DNA from: Triadica sebifera
Lineage: Eukaryota; Streptophyta; Magnoliopsida; Malpighiales; Euphorbiaceae
Length of the DNA stretch: 64,000 bases
Direction: 5' to 3'
Assembly (NCBI GenBank): GCA_023653625.1
Contig: CM042902.1
Coordinates: 3,404,501-3,468,500, forward strand
Every line of letters starts with the position of its first letter. The first letter of the stretch is position 1. The position numbers and the translations under genes were made by a program. The notes below the pieces were generated by a model that saw only the letters and a list, made by a program, of their open reading frames with translations, was not told where the DNA came from and made no database searches. Positions 1 through 11,550 of this stretch are shown here, one piece after another.

Positions 1-1884
1 CACATCTTTGGGCTTTGGTTTATTGCAAGGTGGCTGAAGCCAGATCTGATGATTGAGAGTGGAGCTTTCAAGGGGCATTCCACCTGGGTTCTTCGGCAAG
101 CAATGCCAGACAAGCCTATTATTTCAATTTCACCTAGACATCCTGATAAATACCTAAAAAAGGGTCCTGCTTATGTTGATGGAAACTGCACATACTTTGC
201 AGGCAAAGATTTTGTGGATTTTGGAAGTATTGATTGGAAAAATGTGATGGAAAAACATGGGGTTACTGATCGCAGCAGAGTTCTTATCTTTTTTGATGAC
301 CATCAAAATGAATTAAAAAGGTAATCATTTTTTCTGTACTAATTCTCATTATCTCTGTTCTATCTGTGTATGCAGATATATTTTATTAAAAGTATGCTGA
401 CTTTTCTTTATTATTTTTTTTTGTGATAGAGTAAAACTGGCCTTGAATGCTGGTTTTCGTCATCTTGTTTTTGAGGATAACTATGATACTGGAACCGGAG
501 ATCATTATTCCCTAAGGCAGATATGCGATCAGTTGTACATAAGAGGTGCATGTTCCCTTCTTTTTACTCCAGAAAGTTTTGTGGTTGCGTTCATTCTGTG
601 GTTTCTTTACTGTGTGTATGTATATTTTAAAAGCTTAACTTCGTCATGAAGGAAGAGGGCCAAAGATTGAGTCTTTGAAATCAAAGTTCACCCAGTGTTT
701 GACTAACTGATCTCAGTATTACATAATAAATAAATGGTATTAATTATCATTATATCTGGAAACTTTGGTGAGCATGATACCAAAGTGATAACTCAATTTC
801 AGCCTTGCAGACTCTTTAACACCCCACTAAAGTTCATTAGATGACACGTGTTCCAATGCCAGCATTATGCAAAAATTGAAATAGTTGAACTGCTTTTATC
901 TCACCTTTTAAACTGAGCCACAGTTGGATTACCAGTTGACAATGGCACCTTAATAAGCACTATTTTCAGTTTACTGCATTCAATGAGTTAGTTGCTCTCT
1001 AGTCTTTTTGGCTAGTCTACTCCAGGTCTCAGAACAAACATGTGCATCTTGAAGCAAAAAGTTTTTACCTGTAGAAGTGAGGATTTTTCAATTATATGAA
1101 AGAAAAAGGAAAAGTGACGAATAATGAATTTTGACAAAAAAGAAAAGATTAATACTTGGGGAAAATGTTAGAGTGTTCTACTCTATCTTCCAAAAACAAA
1201 TAAGCAAAATGAAAATGAAAATTAGTTTTTCATTTGGTTGGAGTTGGAAGCCGGAGTTTTATCTTATTAGATGCCATCTTGATATATATTTCAGACTGAG
1301 CTGTAAATCATCTAACTTGGGATTTTTTTTCTCTTTCGCCACTTATTTGTTGTAATAGTATAGGGATATCAGTACACATCATAAATCTAGTCAGGTATTG
1401 ATGATTCACTTCATTTTGTAATGCCCTGTTTCCTGTGTTGTTTTTACTTTTCTTGAATCTAGGAGGTGGTCATAGCTGCTTTAGGGACAGTGATGAGAGC
1501 AGACTTAGATCAAGAAGGAAGAAATTTTGGGAAAAGGCTGTCGATATAGATGAACTATGTGGCCCTGATAAAGCATGGTGGGGTGTTAGAGGCTGGATGC
1601 GGGACAATTTTAATCACAGTAACAAGCCAATTTCCTACGAGGAACATTTCCAAAACAGCCGGTATATTGAATCGATTCTTGATGTTTATTGGGAGCTTCC
1701 CCCAGTTGCTGGTCCTTCCCTCACACATCAGACACGGTATGACCCTGCTCGAACTACAGTACCTATTGTTGAAGATGGACGCTACAAACTGTTCCAGCGG
1801 CTTGGTCTAGGTAGACTAGAGACTTCTGTATTTAATGGCTATACCCAGATGGTGTACCTCCAAATATCTGAACAAGAATCTTAA
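1..1884 (+). CDS. Uncharacterised methyltransferase-like protein, 3' part (partial)
   Basis: Three exons are readable: 1-320 (open at the left edge, frame 1), 430-545 and 1463-1884, joined by GT-AG introns with phases that match (AG|A giving Arg, G|GA giving Gly). The protein reads through to a TAA and ends in ISEQES. Near the start ESGAFKGHSTW resembles the glycine-rich SAM-binding loop of class I methyltransferases, and FFDDHQ gives a downstream acidic pair. The overall pattern recalls the cephalosporin hydroxylase/rhamnosyl O-methyltransferase-like fold. I recognise it as a conserved plant protein but cannot name a function or substrate. The C-terminal third is rich in Trp, Tyr and Arg with no obvious membrane segment. 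The N-terminus and promoter lie outside the window. The gene is convergent with the Aux/IAA gene that follows. Confidence 0.75.
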
Positions 1885-3003
1885 AGCTGTCCAGAGTGGA
1901 TGATGGAGCTGTTAGTTTTGCCTAGAACACAAAACTTAAAAGTTGTTAATATTATCTTTTCCATATAGATATGCAGAATGAACATTGCAATTTTCCCCCC
2001 ATCCCCCTCCTCTCTTTTAATTATGTTCAATCAATCTTCTTAATCACCTCATCCTGATACAGTTCTCTAACATGTTTTTCAATCAATCTTCTTAATCTCC
2101 TCATCCTGATACAGTTCTCTAACATGTTTTAGCAATTTCCTCTTGATATTTGTTCCTTCATTTGTTTTTGTCAAATTTCTGATCTCCTGAGATCAATTTA
2201 TCTTGTCAAGGGGTAAACATTTTTCTCTAGCTTAACCGAGCAGAAAGAACAGAGTGTAACTACCAATTGCGCACTGTGATTATACTCATCTTATTTTATT
2301 TTCCTGACAGCCAACTTAACTTGAGATAGTGTATGCTACAGAATTTAACAGATCAATAGTACATGCTACAGAATTTGATGAATGAGTTGAATGAGGTAAA
2401 ACTGTGAGATTTGATAGATACATCAGTTAAAAAATTAAGCTAGTTTAATTCATTTCGCAATGAAAAATCAAAATATTTCTTATCAAAATAATTTCATTAT
2501 TGCATGATTAAGAATAAAATAAAAGGTAAAAATTTATTTTACTTGTCAATTACTTAAAATTCCATACAATATAATTCAATTCATTTCAAACAAAATCATA
2601 AAATGATTTCAATTTTCTATCGTATTCTAACACTAATTACTCTAATTAATACCTAACCTAGGTAACTAACAGTTCTCTTTTGTAAGAAAATGACTCGTGG
2701 TCATTTAGAAAGAGAGAACAAAAATTAGAATCAGCAAGCAATCCATTCATTTACACAAATTGGAAGTACACATAACGGAAGAAAAACTAATAGAATATAA
2801 ACTAAAGCAAACTTAGTCATTTGTCTTCAATAACATCCTGTCTATTAGAGTTTTTTTTCCTTTCCAGTTCACCAAATACAGCAAACTTATGACAGTTCCA
2901 AACATATATTGCTCATAAGCAAAATGCTCAACTTGACACAATCTTCTGGCTTCTTAGAATTTCAGAAAAGCTTCTGAGTTTCCTTGCTTAATTTGGTTGT
3001 ACA
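1885..3003. other. Convergent intergenic region: 3' UTRs of both flanking genes
   Basis: No coding potential seen. It holds the 3' UTR of the methyltransferase-like gene, a 52-bp tandem duplication, AT-rich spacer, and on the minus strand the 3' UTR of the Aux/IAA gene just left of 3004. Confidence 0.6.
2026..2129. repeat. 52-bp tandem duplication
   Basis: Two head-to-tail copies (2026-2077 and 2078-2129) start with TTCAATCAATCTTCTTAATC and end in CTAACATGTTT. They are almost identical; one clear difference is CACC versus CTCC. The high identity suggests a recent replication-slippage event in the 3' UTR or spacer. Confidence 0.9.
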
Positions 3004-6000
3004 CTAATTGAAGTTCTTGCATTTCTCCATGGCCCTCGGAGCTGCAAACAATAAGGGTTCGAAAAAAAACATTTACTAATGTATTATTGGAGCTTAAGAT
3101 AAGATTAGCTATGTAAAAACAATGAGAGGTTTAAAGTGATAACTTGTAGACATAACTTTATTAATCAAATAGACATACCGAGCCCTATTGCCTCTGACCC
3201 TTTCATGATCCTCAGTCTCTTACATGTGTCAGTAAACATTCTGTAATGACAGAACAAAATTAGAAGGGAATAACACTTAAAAATTACTATTAGAAATTAA
3301 AATTTTAACACATCAGATCAGAAGATTTGGGGTAAGAATGATATATTAAAAGACATTGCAAATCCAAGCTTCATGTCAGCTTATGCAAATTGACTTCTGA
3401 AGATCAAATCAACAGCAATTCAGTTCAGTTTAGTTTTAACCTTAACAAATTTTACAACTTTGGAAGCCAATTCCCATTAACATTCAGAGGTACGTATTTA
3501 TTATTCTAATTTGCGGATCCAAAGAAAATTTATTAATAGAATTCAAAACAGATTGTTTAATACGTAAGAACATATTCAGAATCGTGGAGAAGATCCTTTA
3601 AACATATAATGCAAAGGAATTGAACTTACCTCCAAGGGACGTCTCCAACAAGCATCCAATCACCATCCTTGTCTTCATACGTAAGAACATATTCAGAACC
3701 GTGGAGAAGATCCTTTAAACAAGTTTCGGTAAGGCCATCTCGTGCTGGAAGTACACGAGAACCACATTGCCCTGAATCAGAGTCACTCAAAAACACAAGT
3801 CAGCAACCCTCAACTTCTTAAATCACGAAAGCGTGAATATATGCAAATACAAAATTTCATCAAGCATCCATTTTTGCAAATCCTGGGGTCGATTGGAAAT
3901 TGTATTTTCCCTACGAACAAGACACTCCACTACACTTATGGTTCGGTCAACTATACAATAAGGAAAAGTCCCATCGGTAGAGTTGGTCATAACAGCATGC
4001 AAATACTGTTTAGTAGGCGGAATTTTCAAAAATTTTCCATTCGTGGTACAAATATATTTAGCTTCTCATTTTGAACATTTTTTAGGCAACCAACTAGAAG
4101 ATTTTCAACAAACATTATAGGAAAAATTACTATTTACCCCATAAGATTTGACATATTACATTATTACCCTTGAGATTTCAAAATTATACTATTTATCCCC
4201 TCTATTTTATCATATTATATTAATAGGTCATTTCATTATATTTTCTATTAGAAAAAACATTAAATTATTGTGAAATGACAAAATAGTCATTTTGTAGTAA
4301 TTTTTTCTAATAAGGAAAAATTACTATTTACCCTTGAGATTGACATATCGCAGTAGTACCCCTGAGATTTTAAAATTATATTACTTGTCTCTTTATTTTA
4401 TATTCGTTTGATTATATAGTTCTTCCATCAATTTTTCTCATTTTTTTTCTATCTTTCAAAAATAAAAGTAAAATTATAAATTAATTGGATATTTTTGTAC
4501 TAATAATTAATGATTTCTAATAAACCATTATTTAACATGAATAGAATGAAATCAACATACAATTTTAATGTTTTGTATGAAATAATTAAATGAATATATC
4601 ATACTTTTGGAATTAATTTCAAGAATTGAATTATGGCATTTTATAGTTTAAATTCTTATTTTTTTTGCTTTGATTTTAACCTAGATCATTGAAAAGAGAG
4701 AAAAGAGAAAAAAAAAAGACACTTTACTATTTTCCACTTTGATAGTATAAAGAAAGTAGGTTAAGGGGTAGTTCTAACATTTGTTAATTATCTAACTTTG
4801 GCATTAACGATAAAACAATTAAAAATTGACATAAGTATTCTATATTTGACATAAATAAAATAGATAGGACAAATAGTATATTTTTAAAACCTCAAGAGAT
4901 ACTAATATAATATGTTAAATCTCAAGGGGTAAATAGTAATTTTTCTAAAATTATATTAGCAGAAATATCCAAGAGCAGGAAACTCTATCATACTATATAG
5001 GAGGCAGATGCAGCAAACCAGTTAACATTTTTGCTTTCAATCAATAGAGAGTAGATGGGTGCTTTACTTTTGCAGACAACTACCCAACTTTGGTTAAATA
5101 TAATCAAAATTACCTCTTTCCTGAGGAGAATATACATTCTTATTTTATCATAAATAAGCAAGCACTTCTTTTCAGTATCAAGCCAAAATAGAGCAGACAC
5201 CAGAAAATTGACGAATCAACGGCTTTGTATGAATCTGTATGCGTGAGATAGAAAGAAGATAAGCATACCAATGGTAAAACAGCTAAACATCTTCTCAAGT
5301 GCAGATGAGAGCTCCACATAGTTGCTGTAGGTTTTGAGGTCAACCTTCCTGAGGTACGGCGCACCATCCATGCTAACTTTTACATACAGGCACCCAACTC
5401 CTGATTTTGCTTCAGCATCTTCATTATTCTTTGCCAAATTGGAGGCCATGGTGTTCTTCCGAAATGATCGAATAGGTGGCCATCCTACCACCTGTGCCCT
5501 GTTAGAGAAACTTCTTGGATCAGCATGACAGCATCCATCAAAATTATCATTGAAATTGAAATTGAGCATTTATTCTAAGAAGGGAAAAGATAAAAGCAAC
5601 TAATGTGAAGAAAAGAGAGATCAAATGGAAGAACTGACATATTGCATACAGATAACTCCATAAGAGACATTTAATTTTCAATTACAAAAACCATGTAGCA
5701 GCACTGCAAAACTCTTCAAAGTAAATTACTGAACTTTAGCATTATATGGGTACTACATGAGTAAAATAGAAAAAAAATTATGCTACCACTGATATTATCA
5801 CAAATGGAAGTGAAACTTAAACAGAAATTAAGTGTTAAGCAGAAAACAATCATCAATCAAACAAGATGTGCATGAGAGGGCATGTGTACCAGTATAGCTG
5901 TGATTTTGAGTAGTGGGAAAACCAACAACAACAACAACAAAAAACTTAAGTTTGTTTTTCCATTCCTAGGTTCCAACAAAACCTGAAAATAAGAAATAAA

Positions 6001-6750
6001 CTATAAACGGTTTGATTTTCTCACTGTTTCACTTCTTTTTTTTCTCGGAACCTATAATTTCTTATCCTCCTTTTTCCACAATTTCCACAGCCACCAAAGA
6101 TTGGTTAAGGCAACACACGAACCAACGAACCAAAACAACCTAACAGACAAAGAAACCAACTTAAAACAGTAAATTAGGTGAGCTTACTTAGCAGCAGGAG
6201 CACTACTGTTCTCATTTCCACCAGAGGCATGATTAGTCTTCTCTTGAACCTGTTTTGGAGATTGAGCAATAATACCAGCAGCCTCTTTTTTGGTCGGTAC
6301 AGTTACACAAGATTTCTGGGTATTGCCATTATCAGCTCTAGAAAAGGCAGCGCCTTTACTTAAATCAACATCAGATCCATTATTAACAGAGAAAACCCAT
6401 TTGGCAGAAGACCCATCGATGACATCTGAGAAACCTCTCTTAGCACCTGAGACTAAATTCTTTAATGGGCTAAGAGAACACCCATTAGTGTTGGTGTCAA
6501 TATCTTTTCCAAAAAGAGAAACCCCTGCTGTAGGCAGTGATGGTTTTCTCTCAGGGGACTGAGACCCAGGCAAACCAAGCCTGAGCTCAGTTTCTTTCAG
6601 GTTGAGAGAAGTGTTGTGTTTGGTGCTGCTCTCTTCTGTTGAAAGGGTAGTGGAGGAACAGGAAGAGGAAGAAGAGAGCTTTTCAGAGAATTTTTCCATA
6701 GGAGAAGTCTCTGATAAGCCTATGTAATCATGTTCTTTTGGCATAGACAT
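3004..6750 (-). CDS. IAA27: Aux/IAA auxin-response repressor, IAA27-like
   Basis: Five coding exons on the minus strand: 6750-6188, 5498-5269, 3771-3630, 3240-3179, 3041-3004; all frames join to give 344 aa. Domain I has TELRLGL (residues 54-60), the EAR-type motif that recruits TOPLESS. Domain II has VVGWPPIRS (from residue 191), the auxin degron bound by TIR1/AFB. Domains III/IV form the PB1 region (about 223-330), with basic K228 and the acidic DKDGDW patch used for contacts with ARFs. The N-terminus PKEHDYIGLSE is typical of the IAA27 branch, as is the C-terminus ending in APRAMEKC. The start is the Met at 6750; an in-frame Met at 6825 would add 25 unusual residues and is unlikely. A nuclear short-lived repressor is expected. 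The residue after VPW is Arg (312), where IAA27 relatives usually have Glu. Intron 2 (3772-5268) carries a mobile element. Confidence 0.95.
3561..3603 (-). repeat. Partial copy of Aux/IAA exon 3 inside intron 3
   Basis: A 43-bp stretch starting TACGTAAGAACATATTCAGA matches 3678-3720 inside exon 3 with a single difference (AATCG versus AACCG). It lies in the intron just downstream of exon 3 and lacks splice sites, so it is an exon-fragment duplication and not an alternative exon. Confidence 0.9.
4121..4945. mobile_element. MITE-like inverted-repeat element(s) in Aux/IAA intron 2
   Basis: The left end at 4121 starts GAAAAATTACTATTTACCCC. The right end at 4945 reads the same on the opposite strand, and similarity continues for roughly 90-100 bp (4121-4225 versus about 4843-4945). 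A third copy of the terminal sequence lies internally at 4315-4402. Just before it, 4295-4310 is an inverted match to the left end. The region may therefore be two elements side by side (4121-4306 and 4315-4945). No transposase is present and no clean target-site duplication could be defined, so the superfamily is open. Confidence 0.7.
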
Positions 6751-6960
6751 CAAAGTTGTTCTCAATGGAAGAAGTTGAAAAATTAAAGGCCAGCAGAAGA
6801 TTGAGAAGTGTTTAAAATGAAACAAAACCAGAAGATAGTTTGAGAGAGAGAGAGAGAGTAAAGCAGTCTGGTTAGGTCTGCAAGGGGGCTGGTTTTTGTT
6901 GATGCAAAAAAGAAGATTCTATGGCCTTTCTGTAGGTACTCTGCTTTTCATTTACATTCA
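6751..6960 (-). promoter_or_regulatory. Aux/IAA 5' UTR and proximal promoter
   Basis: Directly upstream of the start codon. It contains a (GA)n tract at 6842-6858, read as (CT)n on the gene strand, a common plant 5' UTR feature. No TATA box is assigned with confidence. Confidence 0.5.
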
Positions 6961-9560
6961 TAAATATTTGATTTTTGTAAGAATATTTGAAAAAATTAAT
7001 AAATTATAATATAAAATAAATTTTTTAAAAATTAATAATTTATTCAATATAATTTATTTAAAATATTATTTGAGATTTGAATGTACAACTAATAAATAAA
7101 AATTCTAAATTTTTATAAAATATTATTTAACTGTACCTAAAATTTTAAAAAATTTATATAAAAACTTGTTAAATATAAAAAATTTATTTGTTATATTATA
7201 CTGTAATATTTAAAATTCATATAGCATTAAATAAATGCATATTTATCTCAAATGATATGGGATAATTTGTTAAATTTTTAAAAATTTATTTTTAGTTATA
7301 GTTTATTAAATTTGTTCCTTTTATTTTTATTTTTTGGGTTTAAAAACTTTTCCTAACCAATCTTACCACAAATATAAAATATTATGGATGATTTATTCAA
7401 TTTAGTTTGCACAACTACACTATTTTTTTGTCAGATTAGCAGTATTCTTAATCCGTCAATTAGAATCGGACACTAAAACTAATTCTCCTCGCTTCAAATA
7501 GATTATAAATCTCAAGAGCGGTAAAACATAATCTCATGCGTTTTAAACTATAATCACTATTGAAAATATAAAAATAAAAAAATATTTTTAATTGAAAATA
7601 ACATTCAAATGTAAATAGAAAGATGTAGATGGTGAAATAATTTTAGAATTATCATTTTTTTTCATCATAAAAATTGAAAATTGAAGTTACATGATATATA
7701 AGATAAAAATAGAAAATTTTACTAACCTTATTCATTGTTATTCAATTTAAAAGTACGAGAAATTTAGTAAGACTTTGTAAGAAAAATTCAAATTTAATTT
7801 TTATTTTAAAAATCTAAATGAATTATAAAAATATTATTTCCATGAAATAAATTATTAATTCATTTTATGAAGTCGAGTTTGTATTGAATTTAGATAAAAG
7901 TTTTCAATAAATTAAAGATATATAAATTTTACCCTCATGATTGAATAAAAAAAAGTCTAAAAAAGTATTTAATTTATTTATAGCTAGATTCAGTCCCATC
8001 TCATATAATTGTAGGCTCTATTCAAGTAATTACCTTTTCCTATAGAATATCACGGCCAAGTCCACCGACAGCTCACTGAGTATTCCCCGGCAACCTTTTA
8101 CACTGTTTCATGTTTTTAACATTATTTACTTACTAATCTTATAATTATTATAAGAAAAATGAGCATTTAATGTATATAAGAAATGTCACTTAAAAAGAAA
8201 AGAGAGAAAAGTGCATAGACAGAAACAGAGCAGAAAGGGATGGAACGAAAATGAACAACTGTGTGTCCTATATAGTTGTAAATATCAAATGCTGTGACAA
8301 AATTTCAGATCTGTTATGATAACTCTGCTTTTTTCAAAATTTTCAATTGATTTTCTTTTTCACTTTCTGCTTAAAAAAATTAGTATGATTTTCAAAATTA
8401 TATACAAATATGTTTTCTTCGTGTTCTGTGTACGTGTAATGTGGGAAATTGCTGGAAAGCTGACATAGAACAATCAGAGCACCAGAGGAAAGTTAAGACT
8501 GAAAAGGGCAGCTGCAGCTCAATATGGGACAAATTTTTGGGATTTTATTTAGTTATATTTCATTTTAATGATGGAGTGCATGTAAAATTATTAAATATAT
8601 AAATCAAATACTATTTCATGATATTATTATTAGGTTTTTCTGCAGCATTGAAAAACCCTACTTGATAAAATCTTAGATGGCTGTCTATTTATCATCTAAA
8701 GATTAATCACGTAATTATAGTAACATCATATGATTGTGAGGTCTTAATTATTCTAGGTCTAGTTAAGAAAATTGAATTGCGAGTTTTTATCTATTTTACA
8801 ATACAATATTTATAATAATTTTAAGGTAAATTTTATTAATTAGTTGTTTCTCAATATATTATTTATGCATATTAATATTTTTTTATTTTGTAACACAAAC
8901 ATTTTTTAATTTTCATTTATATCATAATAAAATCACTTTTACATGTTATCATAAGTTTAACAAGTAAAACATGTGGTTATTTCGTTTATCTTTTATATAG
9001 TATTTTTCTATATTATTTAGACTCGGATATAAATATCTGATACGGATAAAATAACAAATAAATAATAAAATAATGATAATTCTAAATCAATTTAAATTGT
9101 AAATCAATTTATATTTGCTATACAATTTTATACTCATATTCGTATTGTATCCGAATAATAAATGTACTTTTTAAAAAATGAAGTATTTAAATAACATATA
9201 TATTTGTAGAAGTCCAATTTATAACATTTTACTTTTATTTAAGACTATTTTATAATAATATAAAAATTAACCTACTCTATATAATTATAAAAAAAATTAT
9301 TTAAATCAAATTAAGATATATTTATATATAGAATTAATAATATTTTTTACGTGAAAAAATAATTATTAGTGAAAGGCTAAAATCGACATAGCCTAAATAA
9401 TGGATCAATAAAATAAAATTTTATAATTTTGATCTTCATTTATTTATTTTTCTTGGTGAATCTGAATTCATGAATTTTGTGAAAATACCAGTGTGGCAGT
9501 GCACAAAACTACAAAAGCAAATCAGGGAAATGATTTCCTGATTGATTTATTACTTGTGAT
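6961..9560. other. AT-rich intergenic DNA upstream of the Aux/IAA gene
   Basis: Only short AT-rich runs; no coding region, RNA gene or clear repeat structure recognised. The part nearest 6960 probably holds distal promoter sequence of the Aux/IAA gene. Confidence 0.5.
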
Positions 9561-9639
9561 TTTATGTTCTTACTGCTTGGGTCAGTGAAATTTCGGGTGA
9601 ATTTCTTATTTTAAGGTTAATTATGTCGGGAGGTGAATC

Positions 9640-9930
9640 TTTTTGTTGCCACGTGGCCCACGCCTGTATCTTATCGTAATTATTGTATGTAATACTACAA
9701 AAGTAGAAATCACGCGCGACATATCGGACGGGCAATCGGAAAGTATGTAAACACCGTTTTTCAGATTCTCGCACGCCACCCCCGCTAGTCTTTGGGGAGC
9801 AATAACGGCGTTTAAGTCGTTGTTGGAGTTGACGGAAGTAAACCCGACATGATTGGGAAATTGACCCGTTGACGCTTGGTAGTAAACGGTCAAGTAAAGC
9901 GGTAACTTGACCACACCGTTTACCATTGGT
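9640..9930. promoter_or_regulatory. GC-richer island with a perfect G-box and five W-box cores
   Basis: This stretch is clearly less AT-rich than its surroundings. It has the palindromic G-box GCCACGTGGC at 9648-9657. W-box cores (TTGAC) occur at 9829, 9861, 9869 and 9907 on the plus strand and at 9889-9893 on the minus strand, so five lie within 84 bp. Known roles are bZIP/bHLH binding to G-boxes and WRKY binding to W-boxes. No gene with coding support follows on either side, so function as a promoter is inference. A minus-strand reading frame of 101 codons (9621-9926) overlaps it but matches no family I know. Confidence 0.4.
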
Positions 9931-11484
9931 ACCCTAAAGTTAAAACCTTCATATTTATATTCTTAAATACCACCTTTTGCCCACTATCTTTGCAATCTCT
10001 CATTTATTTTCCACTATATTGCATTTTCTATTTTTTCTTTTTTTAAATAGAAAAAAAATTGCATCAAATCTTTTTTATATAACTTCAATACAATTATCAC
10101 CACTTACCTAAAACTTTTTGGCAGTATTTTTTAAATAGAATAATATTATTTTCATTTTAATACTAAACATTATATATTATTATTTATTAATTTCAATACA
10201 TTCTTAATAAATATAACATTATATAAAATACTAAATAAAATTTATATTTTTTAATTTATGTAAAATTTATAATTACAGTCATATTAATTAAATTTTTTCA
10301 ATCCATGTAAAAATATAAATAGATCTTCTTAGAGAAATGTTAAATAATTTTTCTTTATTAATTTTTTAATTGAGTTTTTTATTCTTTAAATAACGTATAT
10401 ATCGTTTTTTTATATAAAAAAGAGTATATATCGCTTAAAAAAATAATAAAAATAGTACCTAACACTCTATATTCTTATAGTAGAACAAATAGGGTAATAA
10501 ATATTCTTTATAGTAACATAAAAAGTAATTATAATTATAAGAATGTATTTAAAAATAAATATTGGAAATTGAGTACTTGCGTAAATTGAGATTCTGAGAA
10601 GCCGACAAGTAGTGGCGTTAAAAAATTAGAAAAGTTATGGGTAGGTAGACATCATTATTATTCTTTTTTTTTTAATGGATTGCAAAGGGCTGCTTCTTTA
10701 ACAAAATGATCTCATTGTTGAATAATAAAATTATAATTAAAAATGTGAAAATCAGCTTTTTAGGATTTAATATGAGTTTAATAAAAGGATGTGCAAACTA
10801 TACATAATCTTGACACCAAAGATACCCAAAAAGTGTTATCTTAAACATCCAATCAACTTTAGAGACAATCCCATTTCAAGCATGCTTGTAAGAACCTTAT
10901 TTGTGTGTGTGTATATATATATATATAATTTCTGTCACTAAACTACAATGTCCAAAGGAACCCATTTTTATCCATGTAATGAGATCATTAATTATATATT
11001 AACAATTAATGGATTGACTGAATCACTTCAAATATTATGTTAGTTTGACCACATGTTACTTGATGACCTAACATACCAATGCTTAACATAATTTGAATTC
11101 CAAAAACAACAAATAAATCACCTTACCATATAGAATTTTTAATTTAATAAACTTCGTAAAAGATAATATGCCACACCAATCACCATTACTTTAGCACATA
11201 CCTAATTCTTTTATATTATTTTGATATTAATTTATTCACATTACTATTATGTATCGTGATGTCAATTTAGATATCGTAATTGTCTTCTAGGACTCATACT
11301 CGAGACTTAATTATTTAATTAATATGATGGAGATAGTTCTAATCTTTTTTAATTACTTCATGCTTAATCTTTTTATGAAGCTGTGTTGAGAGCTTATGGG
11401 TATTTACGATGACACAATCTTTATCTGAATGGGATTCTTTTTGCAATTCCAACTCTTTAATATTTTTTAACGATAAATGTTCGT

Positions 11485-11550
<66 letters not shown>

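Noticed and set aside
6751..6825. 25-residue N-terminal extension of the Aux/IAA protein
   Set aside because: In frame but hydrophobic and unlike any Aux/IAA N-terminus; it is most likely 5' UTR.
9621..9926. 101-codon minus-strand reading frame in the W-box island
   Set aside because: No family resemblance and no flanking exons; better explained as regulatory-type DNA with lower AT content, though a decayed gene is not excluded.
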